64,000 nucleotides of DNA from Streptomyces roseifaciens (GTDB lineage Bacteria; Actinomycetota; Actinomycetes; Streptomycetales; Streptomycetaceae). The stretch's first letter is position 1, and each line of letters starts with the position of its first letter. The stretch lies in assembly GCF_001445655.1 (NCBI RefSeq), contig NZ_LNBE01000004.1, forward strand, positions 372,001 to 436,000, written 5' to 3'. Below, one piece after another: positions 20,073 through 28,769 of this stretch. A program made the translations under genes and the position numbers. The notes beneath the pieces were generated by a model. That model made no database searches and had not been told where the DNA came from. It was given only the letters and a program-made list of their open reading frames with translations.

Positions 20073-20283
20073 CGGGCGTCGAACACGGCGCGACAGCGTG
20101 ACGACAGAGTGTGGTAAGTCCAGCCTTTCCATGGGGCCTTTCCGTAAAAACGCCACGCGGTCGCCCGCAGACTGGTCAACTTTGATGCGAGGCACATGCG
20201 GGGAGCCGTTCCGGGCAGGCGGGTTCTCGCGTACCACCGCTCCGCCGCACGCACGCGGAGCAGCGAGCAACAGGAGGCCGCCG

Positions 20284-20775
20284 GTGAGACGAGGGCGCCC
20301 AGGGGCGCTGCCCCGCGCTGGAGGCACGCCCCCAGCCACGGCTGTGGGCACCTCCGCCCAGGCCCGCGGGGCCGTGGGGGAGCCGCGCACGCTGACCAGC
20401 ATCGGGGGCGGGGGCGGGGGCGATGCGGTGGAAGTGTCCCGGCTGTGGCACATCACCCTGAGCGTCTCGGGCGCGGAGGCGCCGCTCGCCGAGGTCCGGC
20501 GGGCGCTGGAGCAGCTCGCCCACGACCACCCCTTCCTGCTGACCAGCCGCTACGCCCAGGACCACGCCGAGATCCGCTACTGGGAGGAGGCGCGCGACCT
20601 GCACGACGCCGCGGCGGTCGCGCTCCGGCTGTGGGGCGAGCACCGCTCGACGGCCCGGCTCCCGCCGTGGGAGATCGTGGGCCTGGAGGTCATCGACCGG
20701 GAGACCTACCACCAGCGCATCGCGGAGGGCTACGGCCCCCTGCCGGCCACACCGGTGGGGGTGCACCCGTTCTGA
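20284..20775 (+). CDS. Conserved hypothetical protein between proB and proA
   Basis: I do not recognise a named domain. The conserved part starts around 20428 ([19 protein letters not shown]) and contains [40 protein letters not shown] and [19 protein letters not shown], a compact alpha/beta protein of about 115 aa. A GTG at 20284 has a perfect AGGAGG 6 nt upstream and would add 48 Arg/Gly/Pro-rich residues whose first 20 codons have poor third-position GC. The true start is therefore 20284 or about 20428. The position between proB and proA is recalled from other Streptomyces, but no link to proline synthesis is shown. Confidence 0.7.
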   Translation: MRRGRPGALPRAGGTPPATAVGTSAQARGAVGEPRTLTSIGGGGGGDAVEVSRLWHITLSVSGAEAPLAEVRRALEQLAHDHPFLLTSRYAQDHAEIRYWEEARDLHDAAAVALRLWGEHRSTARLPPWEIVGLEVIDRETYHQRIAEGYGPLPATPVGVHPF

Positions 20776-20865
20776 GCGGGGCGGCACGCCGTGCGGAGGG
20801 CCGTCCACGGGCCGGACCGACCGTCCACAGTCCGGAATGCCCGCCGCCCAGGCGTCCCGCGCGGC

Positions 20866-20881
20866 TAGGCTTCCGGGCATG
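20866..20881 (+). promoter_or_regulatory. Leaderless promoter -10 of proA
   Basis: TAGGCT (20866-20871) lies 7 nt before ATG 20879, without a Shine-Dalgarno: a leaderless arrangement that also decides for the 20879 start over the upstream in-frame ATG at 20837. Confidence 0.6.
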
Positions 20882-22198
20882 AGCAGCGTTTTCCCCTCCC
20901 CCCTCGCCGACCCGATGCCGCAGTCCCCGGTGCTGCGCGCCGCCTACCGCGCCCGCGCCGCCGCCGCGGAGCTGGCGCCACTGCCGCGCTCGGTGAAGGA
21001 CGGGGCGCTGCTGGCGATCGCCGACGCCCTGGAGGTGCGGACGAAGGAGATCGTCGAGGCCAACGCCGAGGACGTGGCCAAGGCCCGTGCCGCCGGCACG
21101 AGCGAGAGCGTCGTCGACCGGCTGACCCTCACCCCGGAGCGGGTGCGGGCCATCGCCAAGGACGTCCGCGACGTCGTCGCCCTGCCCGACCCGGTGGGCG
21201 AGGTCGTCCGTGGCTCCACCCTCCCCAACGGCATCGACCTGCGCCAGGTCCGGGTGCCGCTCGGCGTCGTCGGGATCATCTACGAGGCCCGGCCCAACGT
21301 GACCGTCGACGCGGCCGCCCTGTGCCTGAAGTCGGGCAACGCCGTCCTGCTGCGGGGCTCTTCCTCCGCGTACTCCTCCAACACCGCGCTCGTGCGCGTC
21401 ATCCGCGACGCCGTGGGCGGGGCGGGCCTGCCCGCCGACGCCGTGCAGCTGGTGCCGGGCGAGAGCCGCGACTCCGTGCGGGAGCTGATGCGCGCCCGCG
21501 GCATGGTCGACGTGCTGATCCCGCGCGGCGGCGCCTCCCTGATCCGCACCGTCGTCGAGGAGTCCACGGTCCCCGTGATCGAGACGGGCACCGGCAACTG
21601 CCACGTGTACGTGGACGCGCAGGCCGACCTGGACATGGCCGTGGAGATCCTCGTCAACTCCAAGGCGCAGCGCGTGAGCGTGTGCAACGCGGCCGAGACC
21701 CTCCTCGTCCACCAGGACATCGCGCAGGAGTTCCTGCCGAAGGCGCTCGCCGCCCTGGCGGAGGCCGGGGTGACCGTGCACGGCTGCGAGCGCGTCCTCG
21801 CGCTGGCCGAGGGCGGCCCGGCCACCGTGGTGCCGGCGACCGCCGAGGACTGGGAGACCGAGTACCTGTCGTACGACATCGCCGCGGCGGTCGTCGACGA
21901 CCTGGACGCCGCGGTCCGCCACATCCGGCTGTGGTCCTCCGGCCACACCGAGGCCATCGTCACCACCTCGCAGGCCGCCGCGCGCCGCTTCACCCAGCTC
22001 GTGGACTCGACGACCGTCGCGGTCAACGCCTCGACGCGGTTCACGGACGGCAGTCAGTTCGGCTTCGGCGCCGAGATCGGCATCTCCACACAGAAGCTGC
22101 ACGCGCGCGGTCCGATGGGCCTGCCCGAGCTGACCTCGACGAAGTACATCGTCACGGGCGACGGCCACGTGCGCGGCGGCGGGCTCCCGGCGAGCTGA
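20879..22198 (+). CDS. proA: Gamma-glutamyl phosphate reductase
   Basis: NADPH-dependent reduction of glutamyl-5-phosphate to glutamate semialdehyde, the second step of proline synthesis. The 439-aa protein has the aldehyde-dehydrogenase fold, catalytic C269 in [10 protein letters not shown], and the family elements [16 protein letters not shown] and [22 protein letters not shown] (split here by name only; positions about 397-418). The start is ATG 20879, placed by the leaderless promoter. With proB it forms the proline pathway; proC is not in the window. Confidence 0.97.
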   Translation: MSSVFPSPLADPMPQSPVLRAAYRARAAAAELAPLPRSVKDGALLAIADALEVRTKEIVEANAEDVAKARAAGTSESVVDRLTLTPERVRAIAKDVRDVVALPDPVGEVVRGSTLPNGIDLRQVRVPLGVVGIIYEARPNVTVDAAALCLKSGNAVLLRGSSSAYSSNTALVRVIRDAVGGAGLPADAVQLVPGESRDSVRELMRARGMVDVLIPRGGASLIRTVVEESTVPVIETGTGNCHVYVDAQADLDMAVEILVNSKAQRVSVCNAAETLLVHQDIAQEFLPKALAALAEAGVTVHGCERVLALAEGGPATVVPATAEDWETEYLSYDIAAAVVDDLDAAVRHIRLWSSGHTEAIVTTSQAAARRFTQLVDSTTVAVNASTRFTDGSQFGFGAEIGISTQKLHARGPMGLPELTSTKYIVTGDGHVRGGGLPAS

Positions 22199-22236
22199 AT
22201 TCCCCTACGGGCCGCACGGATTGACCCTTCCGGGGC

Positions 22237-22251
22237 TACGCTGGACGAGTG
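22237..22251 (+). promoter_or_regulatory. Leaderless promoter -10
   Basis: TACGCT (22237-22242) is 6 nt before GTG 22249; there is no ribosome-binding site. This fixes the start of the 209-aa membrane protein. Confidence 0.55.
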
Positions 22252-22878
22252 CCGGACGACGTGGGGGGCCAGCCGTTCCCGGACGGCGAGGAGCCCGACA
22301 GCTACCGCAGCGGGGACGATCCCTTCGCCTCCGTGGTCTTCGACGAGGAATTCGTGCGGTCCGCCAGGATCCACGAGCCCTCCGCGGTCGAGCGGATGCT
22401 CGCCGCCGACCGGGCGCGCGCCGAGAGTGAGACCTCGCAGTCCGCTCAGCGCTCCCGGTCCGGCGGCGGCACCGCCGACGACGATCCCTACGACGACTAC
22501 GAGGACGGCTTCGGCGGCGCCGCGCCCGGGTACCACCCGGGCCGTGCGGGCACCTGGCCCACCCTCACCCACGACCTCGACCCCGACGACGCCTACGGGC
22601 CGTACGGCCGCCACGGCGGCCTCCGGCGGCCCTACCGGGGCCATGCCCGCTGGCACCGCCCGGTGGCCTGGGTGCTCGCCGTGGTGATGGGCATAGGCGT
22701 GGTGGCCCTCGCCTTCGCCGCCGTCTACCGCAGCGCCTCCTCGGGCAATCGGCCGAGCTCCGATCCGCCGCCGGCGACCAGCGGGGTGGACGCCCCGGCG
22801 GGGGCGCGGCCGGGCCCGCTGCCCTCCGTATCGGCGGATTCCGAGCCTCCGGTGGCCTCGGCGGTGCCCCGGCCCTGA
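22249..22878 (+). CDS. Single-pass membrane protein with VVFDEEFVRSAR motif (paralog A)
   Basis: A 209-aa protein of unknown function. The acidic N-terminus contains FASVVFDEEFVRSARIHEPS (about residues 26-45), then SAVERMLAADRARAE, a disordered Asp/Gly/Tyr-rich linker, one membrane segment (about 141-163, WVLAVVMGIGVVALAFAA) and a Pro/Ser-rich outer tail. The topology is cytoplasmic N-terminus and exterior C-terminus (positive residues precede the helix). The next gene carries the same N-terminal motif. The equivalent S. coelicolor locus (SCO2584/2583 from memory) has been linked to the MreB/PBP2 spore-wall complex; I could not check that here. Confidence 0.8.
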   Translation: MPDDVGGQPFPDGEEPDSYRSGDDPFASVVFDEEFVRSARIHEPSAVERMLAADRARAESETSQSAQRSRSGGGTADDDPYDDYEDGFGGAAPGYHPGRAGTWPTLTHDLDPDDAYGPYGRHGGLRRPYRGHARWHRPVAWVLAVVMGIGVVALAFAAVYRSASSGNRPSSDPPPATSGVDAPAGARPGPLPSVSADSEPPVASAVPRP

Positions 22879-23021
22879 GGGACGCCGGGAACCACCGGTC
22901 CGGGGCCATGGGCTCACCCGCCGCAACGGCTGTGACCAGCACATATGTGCGTGGCCCCGGCAGGCAGTTTTTCTTCGGAACTTGTCGTGTACCAGGGCGT
23001 TTACCGAAGCCCCGGCAGACC

Positions 23022-23036
23022 TACTCTTGATGTATG
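23022..23036 (+). promoter_or_regulatory. Leaderless promoter -10
   Basis: TACTCT (23022-23027) is 6 nt before ATG 23034, no Shine-Dalgarno. Each of the two paralogs thus has its own leaderless promoter. Confidence 0.55.
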
Positions 23037-24128
23037 GACGGGCCTGGAGACCCACCTGAGGGCACGCCCGAGGGTGTCCCGGCAGGTGGGGACGACGAAT
23101 ACCGATCCGTCGTCTTCGACGAATCGTTCGTGCGCGCTGCCCGGCTCCAGGAGCTTTCCGCCAGCGAGCGCATGGGTGACCACGCGCTCGCGGTCCGCAA
23201 CCGCCACCTGTGGTCCCGGGTCAGCACCTCACGCCAGGTGATCGTCCTGGTGATCCTCATAGCCCTGGCCTTCGGCACGGCCGTCTACATGGGACTTCGC
23301 CATCCCTACAAGGACCCCGCCGTGCCCGCTGCCGAGCCCATGCGGGCCACGCTCGTCCCGCTCGCGCCGCACGACCCGGTGCCCGGCGGCCGCGCGCAGG
23401 AGCTGTTCGACCACAGCTCCGCCGCGCAGTTCCGGCTGGGCGCCGAAGGCGTCAATCTGCCCGCCGCGCGCAGCACCCAGCACTTCTCCGAGAGCCAGGT
23501 GATGGCGGCCCTCGCCGCCGCCAAGGAGTACACGGTGAAGTCGGCCCTCGACCCGGCCGTGCTCACCGGCGGCGCCCAGCGGACCGTCCGGCTGCTGCTG
23601 GACCCCGCCCAGCTCGACCAGTTCGACCGCAGCTTCGACCGGCCCGTGGACGACGGGCGGCACGCGGCCACCGGCTGGCTCGTGCGCTTCGACCCCACCC
23701 AGGTGGCCCTCGTAGACACGCCCGTGCGCACCCGCGGCGTCTTCTCGATAGCCGAGAGCGGGCCGGCCACGCTGGAGGTCTCGGCCGACCACACCTTCGT
23801 CTACGCCCTGCGCCCGGCGAAGGAGGCGGCGGACCGCAGTGCGAACGCGGACAAGTCGTCGCTGTTCACCGTGCGGCGGGCGGTGAAGTTCCGCTTCGAC
23901 CGGGAAGGGCTGCAGGAGCACCACCTGATCGTGGTGCAGAGCTACGTACAGGCCGGGCCCGAGTCCTGCTCGGCCGACGACGAGGTCTACCTGCGGCCGC
24001 TGCTGGCCGGCCAGAAGCCGGACGGATCCGTGCCGGGCGACACGGACCCGTACGCCACGGGACCGGCCACCGCCGCGGTGTGCGGCTCCCTGGCAGCGAG
24101 CGCCCAGCCGGCGCCGCCGGGCCGCTAG
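23034..24128 (+). CDS. Single-pass membrane protein with VVFDESFVRAAR motif (paralog B)
   Basis: A 364-aa protein of unknown function. It shares the N-terminal motif of its neighbour (YRSVVFDESFVRAARLQE then LSASERM, residues about 23-47). One membrane helix follows (about 69-88, IVLVILIALAFGTAVYMGL) and then an extracytoplasmic domain of about 270 residues with two Cys (ESCSADDE and AVCGSL), which could form a disulfide. The shared cytoplasmic tag and different outer parts suggest that both proteins bind the same inner partner (inference). Its stop codon overlaps the stop of the convergent M48 gene (CTAG, 24125-24128). Confidence 0.8.
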   Translation: MDGPGDPPEGTPEGVPAGGDDEYRSVVFDESFVRAARLQELSASERMGDHALAVRNRHLWSRVSTSRQVIVLVILIALAFGTAVYMGLRHPYKDPAVPAAEPMRATLVPLAPHDPVPGGRAQELFDHSSAAQFRLGAEGVNLPAARSTQHFSESQVMAALAAAKEYTVKSALDPAVLTGGAQRTVRLLLDPAQLDQFDRSFDRPVDDGRHAATGWLVRFDPTQVALVDTPVRTRGVFSIAESGPATLEVSADHTFVYALRPAKEAADRSANADKSSLFTVRRAVKFRFDREGLQEHHLIVVQSYVQAGPESCSADDEVYLRPLLAGQKPDGSVPGDTDPYATGPATAAVCGSLAASAQPAPPGR

Positions 24129-25249
24129 GCCTTCCCGCCGCCCTCCGAGGGGCCTTCCGGGCCCTCCTTGGGGGAACCGTTCGCCGGGCCTCCCGGGCCC
24201 GCGGGGCGCCCGGTGAAGACGTCCTTGAGCCGACCGCCCAGGTCCCCCGCTCCGCCGGCGATGTCCCGCACCAGCCCCATCAGCGGATCCTTGCTGGACC
24301 GCACCGACTCCGCGTAGTGGTTCGCGGACTCCCGGAGGGAGTCCGTCACCGACGTGTCCTTGTCCTCCGTGCGCCGCGGGTAGTGCCCGTCCATGATCCG
24401 CTGGTAGTCCCGGCTCTCGGACCACTTCTTCAGCTCGGCGGCTCGCACCGTGGTGAAGGGGTGGGTGCGCGGCAGAACGTTCATGATCTTCAGGACGGAG
24501 TCGCGCAGGTCCCCGCCCGCCTCGTACTCCTCGGCCTGGGCGAGGAAGGCGTCCACGTTCATCTCGTGCAGGTGATTGCCGCCGGCGATCTTCATCAGGC
24601 CGCGCATCGACGCCCGGACGTCCTGCCCGACCAGCAGGCCCGCCCGGTCCGCGGACAGCTCCGACTTGCGGAACCACTCGCGCAGGGCCGTCACGATCGC
24701 CATGATCGCGACATTGCCCAGCGGGATCCAGGCCACCTTGACCGCGAAGTTCGTCAGGAACAGCAGGATCGTGCGGTAGACGGCGTGCCCGGACAGGGCG
24801 TGCCCCACCTCGTGGCCGACGACGGCCCGCATCTCCTCCTCGTCCAGCAGCTCGACCAGGCCCGTCGTCACGACGATGACGGGCTCGTCCAGGCCGATGC
24901 ACATGGCGTTGGGCTGCGGGTCCTGGGTGACGTACATCGGCGGGACCTTCGGCAGGTCCAGGATGTAGCAGGCGTCCAGGAGCATCGTGTGCAGGTGCTG
25001 GAACTGCTGCTCGCCCACGCGCACCGAGTCGGACAGGAACAGCAGGCGCAGGCTGCGCTCGGGCAGCAGCGCGCTGAGCGCCTTGAAGACCGTGTCGAAG
25101 CCGCTCAGCTTGCGCAGCGCCACCAGGGCGGAGCGGTCCGCCGGGTGCTCGTAGGCGCGCGAGGAGACGTCCGGGAAGCGCTTGCGCTGCCGCCCCGGTA
25201 GCCGCTCCCCGGGAGCGTGGCCGTTGCTGCCGTTGCTGCTGTCACTCAT
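24125..25249 (-). CDS. M48 family metallopeptidase
   Basis: A 374-aa zinc protease of the Ste24/HtpX type. The zinc motif HEVGH is at residues 146-150, and a second ligand Glu is likely in SELSADRAGLL (about 195-205). A hydrophobic stretch directly after the active site (about 155-190) would be membrane-inserted, while the N-terminal region is hydrophilic. The start at 25249 follows a G-rich ribosome site (GAGGGGG). The C-terminus is a disordered Gly/Pro tail. Substrates are unknown; family members degrade misfolded or damaged membrane proteins. Confidence 0.9.
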   Translation of the reverse strand: MSDSSNGSNGHAPGERLPGRQRKRFPDVSSRAYEHPADRSALVALRKLSGFDTVFKALSALLPERSLRLLFLSDSVRVGEQQFQHLHTMLLDACYILDLPKVPPMYVTQDPQPNAMCIGLDEPVIVVTTGLVELLDEEEMRAVVGHEVGHALSGHAVYRTILLFLTNFAVKVAWIPLGNVAIMAIVTALREWFRKSELSADRAGLLVGQDVRASMRGLMKIAGGNHLHEMNVDAFLAQAEEYEAGGDLRDSVLKIMNVLPRTHPFTTVRAAELKKWSESRDYQRIMDGHYPRRTEDKDTSVTDSLRESANHYAESVRSSKDPLMGLVRDIAGGAGDLGGRLKDVFTGRPAGPGGPANGSPKEGPEGPSEGGGKA

Positions 25250-25313
25250 CGAGACCCCCTCGGCGGCGTGTGCACCTTCCGGACCCCACCCTAGGCGCTG
25301 CCGCCGACAGGGC

Positions 25314-25328
25314 TACCGTGGAGACATG
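25314..25328 (+). promoter_or_regulatory. Leaderless promoter -10
   Basis: TACCGT (25314-25319) is 6 nt before ATG 25326. It lies in the divergent spacer with the M48 gene. Confidence 0.55.
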
Positions 25329-25493
25329 CCCCATCTGCATGCACTTGCCGCACAGCCCGGCGTGACCGAGCTCCTCGCCGTCTCCAAGGACGACACGGGC
25401 CCGGGCGCGGTCCTCCGCACCGTGCTCATCGTCGGTGTCGTCGGCATCGTCTTCCTGGCCTGGTTCCTGCTGCGCGGCTACAAGAAGGACTGA
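25326..25493 (+). CDS. Small single-pass membrane protein (55 aa)
   Basis: A 55-aa protein starting at ATG 25326, with a short N-terminal segment, one membrane helix (about 31-49, VLIVGVVGIVFLAWFLLRG) and a basic end YKKD. No function is known. A leaderless promoter directly precedes it. Together with the next gene it forms a pair of similarly sized membrane peptides between the M48 protease and nadD; both end in a helix plus basic residues, suggesting inside-facing C-termini. Confidence 0.75.
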   Translation: MPHLHALAAQPGVTELLAVSKDDTGPGAVLRTVLIVGVVGIVFLAWFLLRGYKKD

Positions 25494-25621
25494 CGCGGGC
25501 CCGGCGCCGCGCCCCCGACGCGCGCAGCAAGCGTGGAGTCGGCGTGAGCCCGGCCGCGGCCCCCGCATACGATGTGGCAGAAATCTCTGCCCGCTACCGT
25601 CCCGGATTGGTCCTGCCGACG

Positions 25622-25786
25622 ATGACTGCCTTCGCCTCAGCGCACACCGCCCTCGCCACCCTCGCCTCCGAGGGCGAGCACGTCGACACGCACCCCAGCA
25701 TCAGCCCCTACATGACCGGTGGCGCCGCCCTGGTCATCCTGCTGCTCCTGCTGTGGGTCACCACCCGCTTCAACCGCGACCGCTGA
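25622..25786 (+). CDS. Small single-pass membrane protein (54 aa)
   Basis: From ATG 25622 the product is 54 aa: a polar N-terminus with several His/Thr ([15 protein letters not shown]), a membrane helix ([17 protein letters not shown]) and basic end RFNRDR. An upstream in-frame GTG at 25544 with GGAG would give 80 aa; the choice is uncertain. Function is unknown. Its neighbour of equal size (25326) has the same helix-plus-basic-tail layout, but there is little direct sequence similarity. Confidence 0.65.
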   Translation: MTAFASAHTALATLASEGEHVDTHPSISPYMTGGAALVILLLLLWVTTRFNRDR

Positions 25787-25841
25787 GCGAGCCGGTCCCT
25801 GCGGGTCCGGCGCCCGGCCGCGCCCAGTAGGGTCTGCACGC

Positions 25842-26447
25842 ATGGGAGAGCAGACAGGGCCCGTGAAGCGGCGACTCGGCGTGATGGGCGGGACCTTCGA
25901 TCCGATCCACCACGGCCACCTGGTCGCCGCGAGCGAGGTGGCCGCGCGTTTCCACCTGGACGAGGTGGTCTTCGTACCGACCGGGCAACCGTGGCAGAAG
26001 AGCCACCGGGAGGTGTCCACGGCCGAGGACCGCTATCTGATGACGGTGATCGCCACGGCGTCGAACCCGCAGTTCTCGGTCAGCAGGATCGACATCGACC
26101 GCGGCGGGCCGACGTACACCACGGACACGCTCCGTGAGCTCGCCGCCCTCAACGACGACTCGGACCTGTTCTTCATCACCGGCGCCGACGCGCTGTCCCA
26201 GATCCTGACCTGGCGGGACACGGAGGAGCTCTTCTCCCTGGCCCACTTCATCGGCGTGACCCGGCCCGGCCACATACTGGCCAATCCGGGGCTGCCGGAG
26301 GGCGGCGTCTCCCTCGTCGAGGTGCCGGCCCTCGCCATCTCCTCCTCCGACTGCCGCGCGCGCGTGGCGCAGGGCGACCCGGTCTGGTATCTGGTCCCCG
26401 ACGGCGTGGTGCGCTACATCAACAAGCGCAAGCTCTACCGGCGCTGA
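25842..26447 (+). CDS. nadD: Nicotinate-nucleotide adenylyltransferase
   Basis: Adenylates nicotinate mononucleotide in NAD synthesis. 201 aa with the nucleotidyltransferase HxGH motif in [12 protein letters not shown] and the C-terminal [10 protein letters not shown] element (usually ISSTxIR). ATG 25842 follows a TAGGGT -10 by 8 nt, so the mRNA is probably leaderless. The order nadD, LCP gene, rsfS, histidine phosphatase is the common actinobacterial arrangement. Confidence 0.95.
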   Translation: MGEQTGPVKRRLGVMGGTFDPIHHGHLVAASEVAARFHLDEVVFVPTGQPWQKSHREVSTAEDRYLMTVIATASNPQFSVSRIDIDRGGPTYTTDTLRELAALNDDSDLFFITGADALSQILTWRDTEELFSLAHFIGVTRPGHILANPGLPEGGVSLVEVPALAISSSDCRARVAQGDPVWYLVPDGVVRYINKRKLYRR

Positions 26448-26481
26448 GCGGCACGGAACCGAGGGGCACTGAGGGGAACCG

Positions 26482-28173
26482 GTGAACGACCGACAGGACC
26501 CGTACGCACATCAGCCGCAGGTGTACGGCTACGACGCCTACGGGCAGCCGGTGTACCACCCGGACGCGCCCGAGCGGGTCTACGACCCGTACGGTCAACC
26601 GGTGCAGCAGCACTCCTTCTCCCCTCAGGAGGCCGGCCACGGGGGCGGCGGGTACGACGGCTACGGCGGGTACGACGGCTACGGCACGGGGGGCGGCCAC
26701 GACCCGTACGGCGTGCCTGCGCAGCAGCCCCCTCAGCAGCAGGCCCAGCAGCAGGAGTGGATCCCGCGGCAGGCGGGCCCGCCGTACGCCGAGGAGCCCG
26801 GCGTCCGGGAGCGGCAAGCGCAGACCCCCGGGGCGCAGCCCCACGGGGCGGGGGCCTACGAGGCGGAGCCTCAGGCGCCACCGGCCGGTCGGCAGGCACC
26901 CGGCAAGGTGCCCGCCCCCACCGCGGCGGCGGACTACCGCACCGAGCAGTTCTCGTTCATCGAGGAGCCCGACGAGGACTCCGAGGACGTCATCGACTGG
27001 CTCAAGTTCAGCGAGAGCCGCACCGAGCGGCGCGACGAGCGCAAGCGCAAGGGCCGCAACCGGATCGTCGCCCTCGTCGTGGTGCTCGTCCTCGCGGTGG
27101 GCGGCGCGGCCGGCTATCTGTTCCTCACCGGCTCGGACGGCAAGAAGGGCGCGGCCGCGACCGCCGGGGGGCAGAAGCGCGACGTGATCGTCGTCCATCT
27201 GCGGCAGACCCGCGGCGGCGGCTCCTCCACCGCGCTGCTGGTCGACAACGAGACCACCAAGAAGGCCACCACCGTCCTGCTGCCGAACACCCTGGCCGTC
27301 GCCAAGGAGGGCGGCGCCGGCTCCACCACGCTCGGCAAGTCCGTGCAGGACGACGGCACCGGGGCCACCCGCGACGCCCTGAACACGCTGCTGGGCTCCG
27401 ACATCAAGGGCAGCTGGCGGCTGGACACCCCCTACCTGGAGAACCTGGTCGAGCTCGTCGGCGGCATCGAGGCCGACACCGACACCGACGTCCCCGGCGA
27501 GAAGCCCGGCGACAGCCCGCTCGTCCGGCGCGGCACCGCGCAGAGCCTGAGCGGCCGCACGGCCGTCGCCTACGCCACCCACCGCGGGCCCGGAGAGGAC
27601 GAGGGCAAGCAGCTCGCCCGGTTCGGCCAGGTCATGCAGGCGGTGCTGAAGAAGATGCCGGACGACAGCGCCTCGGCCACGCGCACCGTGGAGTCGCTCG
27701 CGCAGATCCCCGACCCCTCGCTCTCCACCGAGCAGCTGGGCGCCTCCCTGGCCCACATGGCCGCGCTGGCCCGGAAGGGCTCGTACGCCACCGCGCTGCT
27801 GCCCGTGGAGAAGGACGGCACCCTCGGCGAGAAGGCCACCGGAGGCGTCGTCAAGGAGGTCCTGGGCGGCACGGTGAGGAACACCGGCCGCGACGCGACG
27901 CCCCGGGTGAGCGTGAAGAACGCCACAGGCGGCAAGGGACCCGCCACCTCCGCCCAGATCACGCTGGTCAACAGCGGCTACAGCGTGATCGACGGCGGCA
28001 CGGCGGGATCCGCGGCGACGGCCTCGGCGGTGCTCTACGCGGACGAGAAGCGGGCGGCGGAGGCCAAGGAGGTCGCCAAGACGCTGGGGCTGCCGGCGGG
28101 CGCGGTGAAGCAGGCGAAGGACGCGACGACGGCCGACGTCACCGTGGTCCTGGGCAAGGACTACAAGGGCTGA
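26482..28173 (+). CDS. Divergent LCP (LytR-CpsA-Psr) family cell-wall glycopolymer ligase
   Basis: A 563-aa protein with a cytoplasmic Tyr/Gly/Gln/Pro-rich N-terminus, one membrane helix (about 195-213), an LCP domain (about 230-420) and a LytR_C domain (about 465-560). LCP enzymes move wall polymers from a lipid carrier to peptidoglycan. The usual catalytic/pyrophosphate-binding motifs are altered: the IPRD-type segment reads VLLPNTLAVA, and the RxR-type segment reads YATHRGPGEDEG. The syntenic S. coelicolor protein PdtA (SCO2578, from memory) was reported as a polydiglycosylphosphate transferase needed for proper sporulation. The GTG start is weakly supported. Confidence 0.82.
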   Translation: MNDRQDPYAHQPQVYGYDAYGQPVYHPDAPERVYDPYGQPVQQHSFSPQEAGHGGGGYDGYGGYDGYGTGGGHDPYGVPAQQPPQQQAQQQEWIPRQAGPPYAEEPGVRERQAQTPGAQPHGAGAYEAEPQAPPAGRQAPGKVPAPTAAADYRTEQFSFIEEPDEDSEDVIDWLKFSESRTERRDERKRKGRNRIVALVVVLVLAVGGAAGYLFLTGSDGKKGAAATAGGQKRDVIVVHLRQTRGGGSSTALLVDNETTKKATTVLLPNTLAVAKEGGAGSTTLGKSVQDDGTGATRDALNTLLGSDIKGSWRLDTPYLENLVELVGGIEADTDTDVPGEKPGDSPLVRRGTAQSLSGRTAVAYATHRGPGEDEGKQLARFGQVMQAVLKKMPDDSASATRTVESLAQIPDPSLSTEQLGASLAHMAALARKGSYATALLPVEKDGTLGEKATGGVVKEVLGGTVRNTGRDATPRVSVKNATGGKGPATSAQITLVNSGYSVIDGGTAGSAATASAVLYADEKRAAEAKEVAKTLGLPAGAVKQAKDATTADVTVVLGKDYKG

Positions 28174-28319
28174 GGGGGGCGGGCGGTCACCGGAGCGCCG
28201 GGGGGCGGCCACGGGGGCCGGGGGCCGCCCGGGGGCCGGCCGTAATGGCCAGGAGGGTCGCCGGTGGGTCGTGAGACCCTTGATGGGTACCCGAATCCTC
28301 TTCGACGAAAGCATGGCTT

Positions 28320-28769
28320 GTGACCGCCACGGACCGCTCCATCGAGCTCATCAAGGCCGCCGCCCAGGCGGCCGCCGACAAGCTCGCGCACGACATCATC
28401 GCGTACGACGTCAGCGACGTACTGTCGATCACCGACGCCTTCCTGCTGGCCTCGGCTCCCAACGACCGCCAGGTCAAGTCGATCGTCGACGAGATCGAGG
28501 AGCACCTTGCCAAGGAGCTCGGCGCCAAGCCGGTGCGCCGTGAGGGCGACCGCGACGCCCGCTGGGTGCTGCTCGACTACGTCGACATCGTCATCCACGT
28601 GCAGCACAGCGAGGAGCGCGTCTACTACGCCCTGGAGCGCCTGTGGAAGGACTGCCCGGAGATCGAGCTGCCCGCCGACGCCGTCGCGACCCGCGGCAAG
28701 GCCGAGGAGCACTCCCGTGCGCAGGCCGCGGAGGCGGACCTCGACGGCGTGGACGGTGAGCTGAGCTGA
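28320..28769 (+). CDS. rsfS: Ribosome silencing factor RsfS (Iojap family)
   Basis: A 149-aa protein that binds ribosomal protein L14 (uL14) and blocks subunit joining in starvation. It has the typical core AYDVSDVLSITDAFLLASA, RQVKSIVDEIEEHL, and WVLLDYVDIVIHVQ. GTG start at 28320. The C-terminal 30 residues are acidic and Ala-rich, an extension beyond the usual family length. Its stop codon overlaps the apparent CTG start of the next gene (CTGA). Confidence 0.95.
   Translation: MTATDRSIELIKAAAQAAADKLAHDIIAYDVSDVLSITDAFLLASAPNDRQVKSIVDEIEEHLAKELGAKPVRREGDRDARWVLLDYVDIVIHVQHSEERVYYALERLWKDCPEIELPADAVATRGKAEEHSRAQAAEADLDGVDGELS

Noticed and set aside
20073..20283. Extra coding sequence between proB and the small conserved gene.
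   Set aside because: The frame is open from 20044, but the residues are low-complexity, third-position GC is poor and there is no ribosome site; treated as intergenic.
22221..22226. TTGACC as the -35 of the promoter at 22237.
   Set aside because: Spacing to TACGCT is only 10 bp, incompatible with a standard sigma-HrdB promoter.
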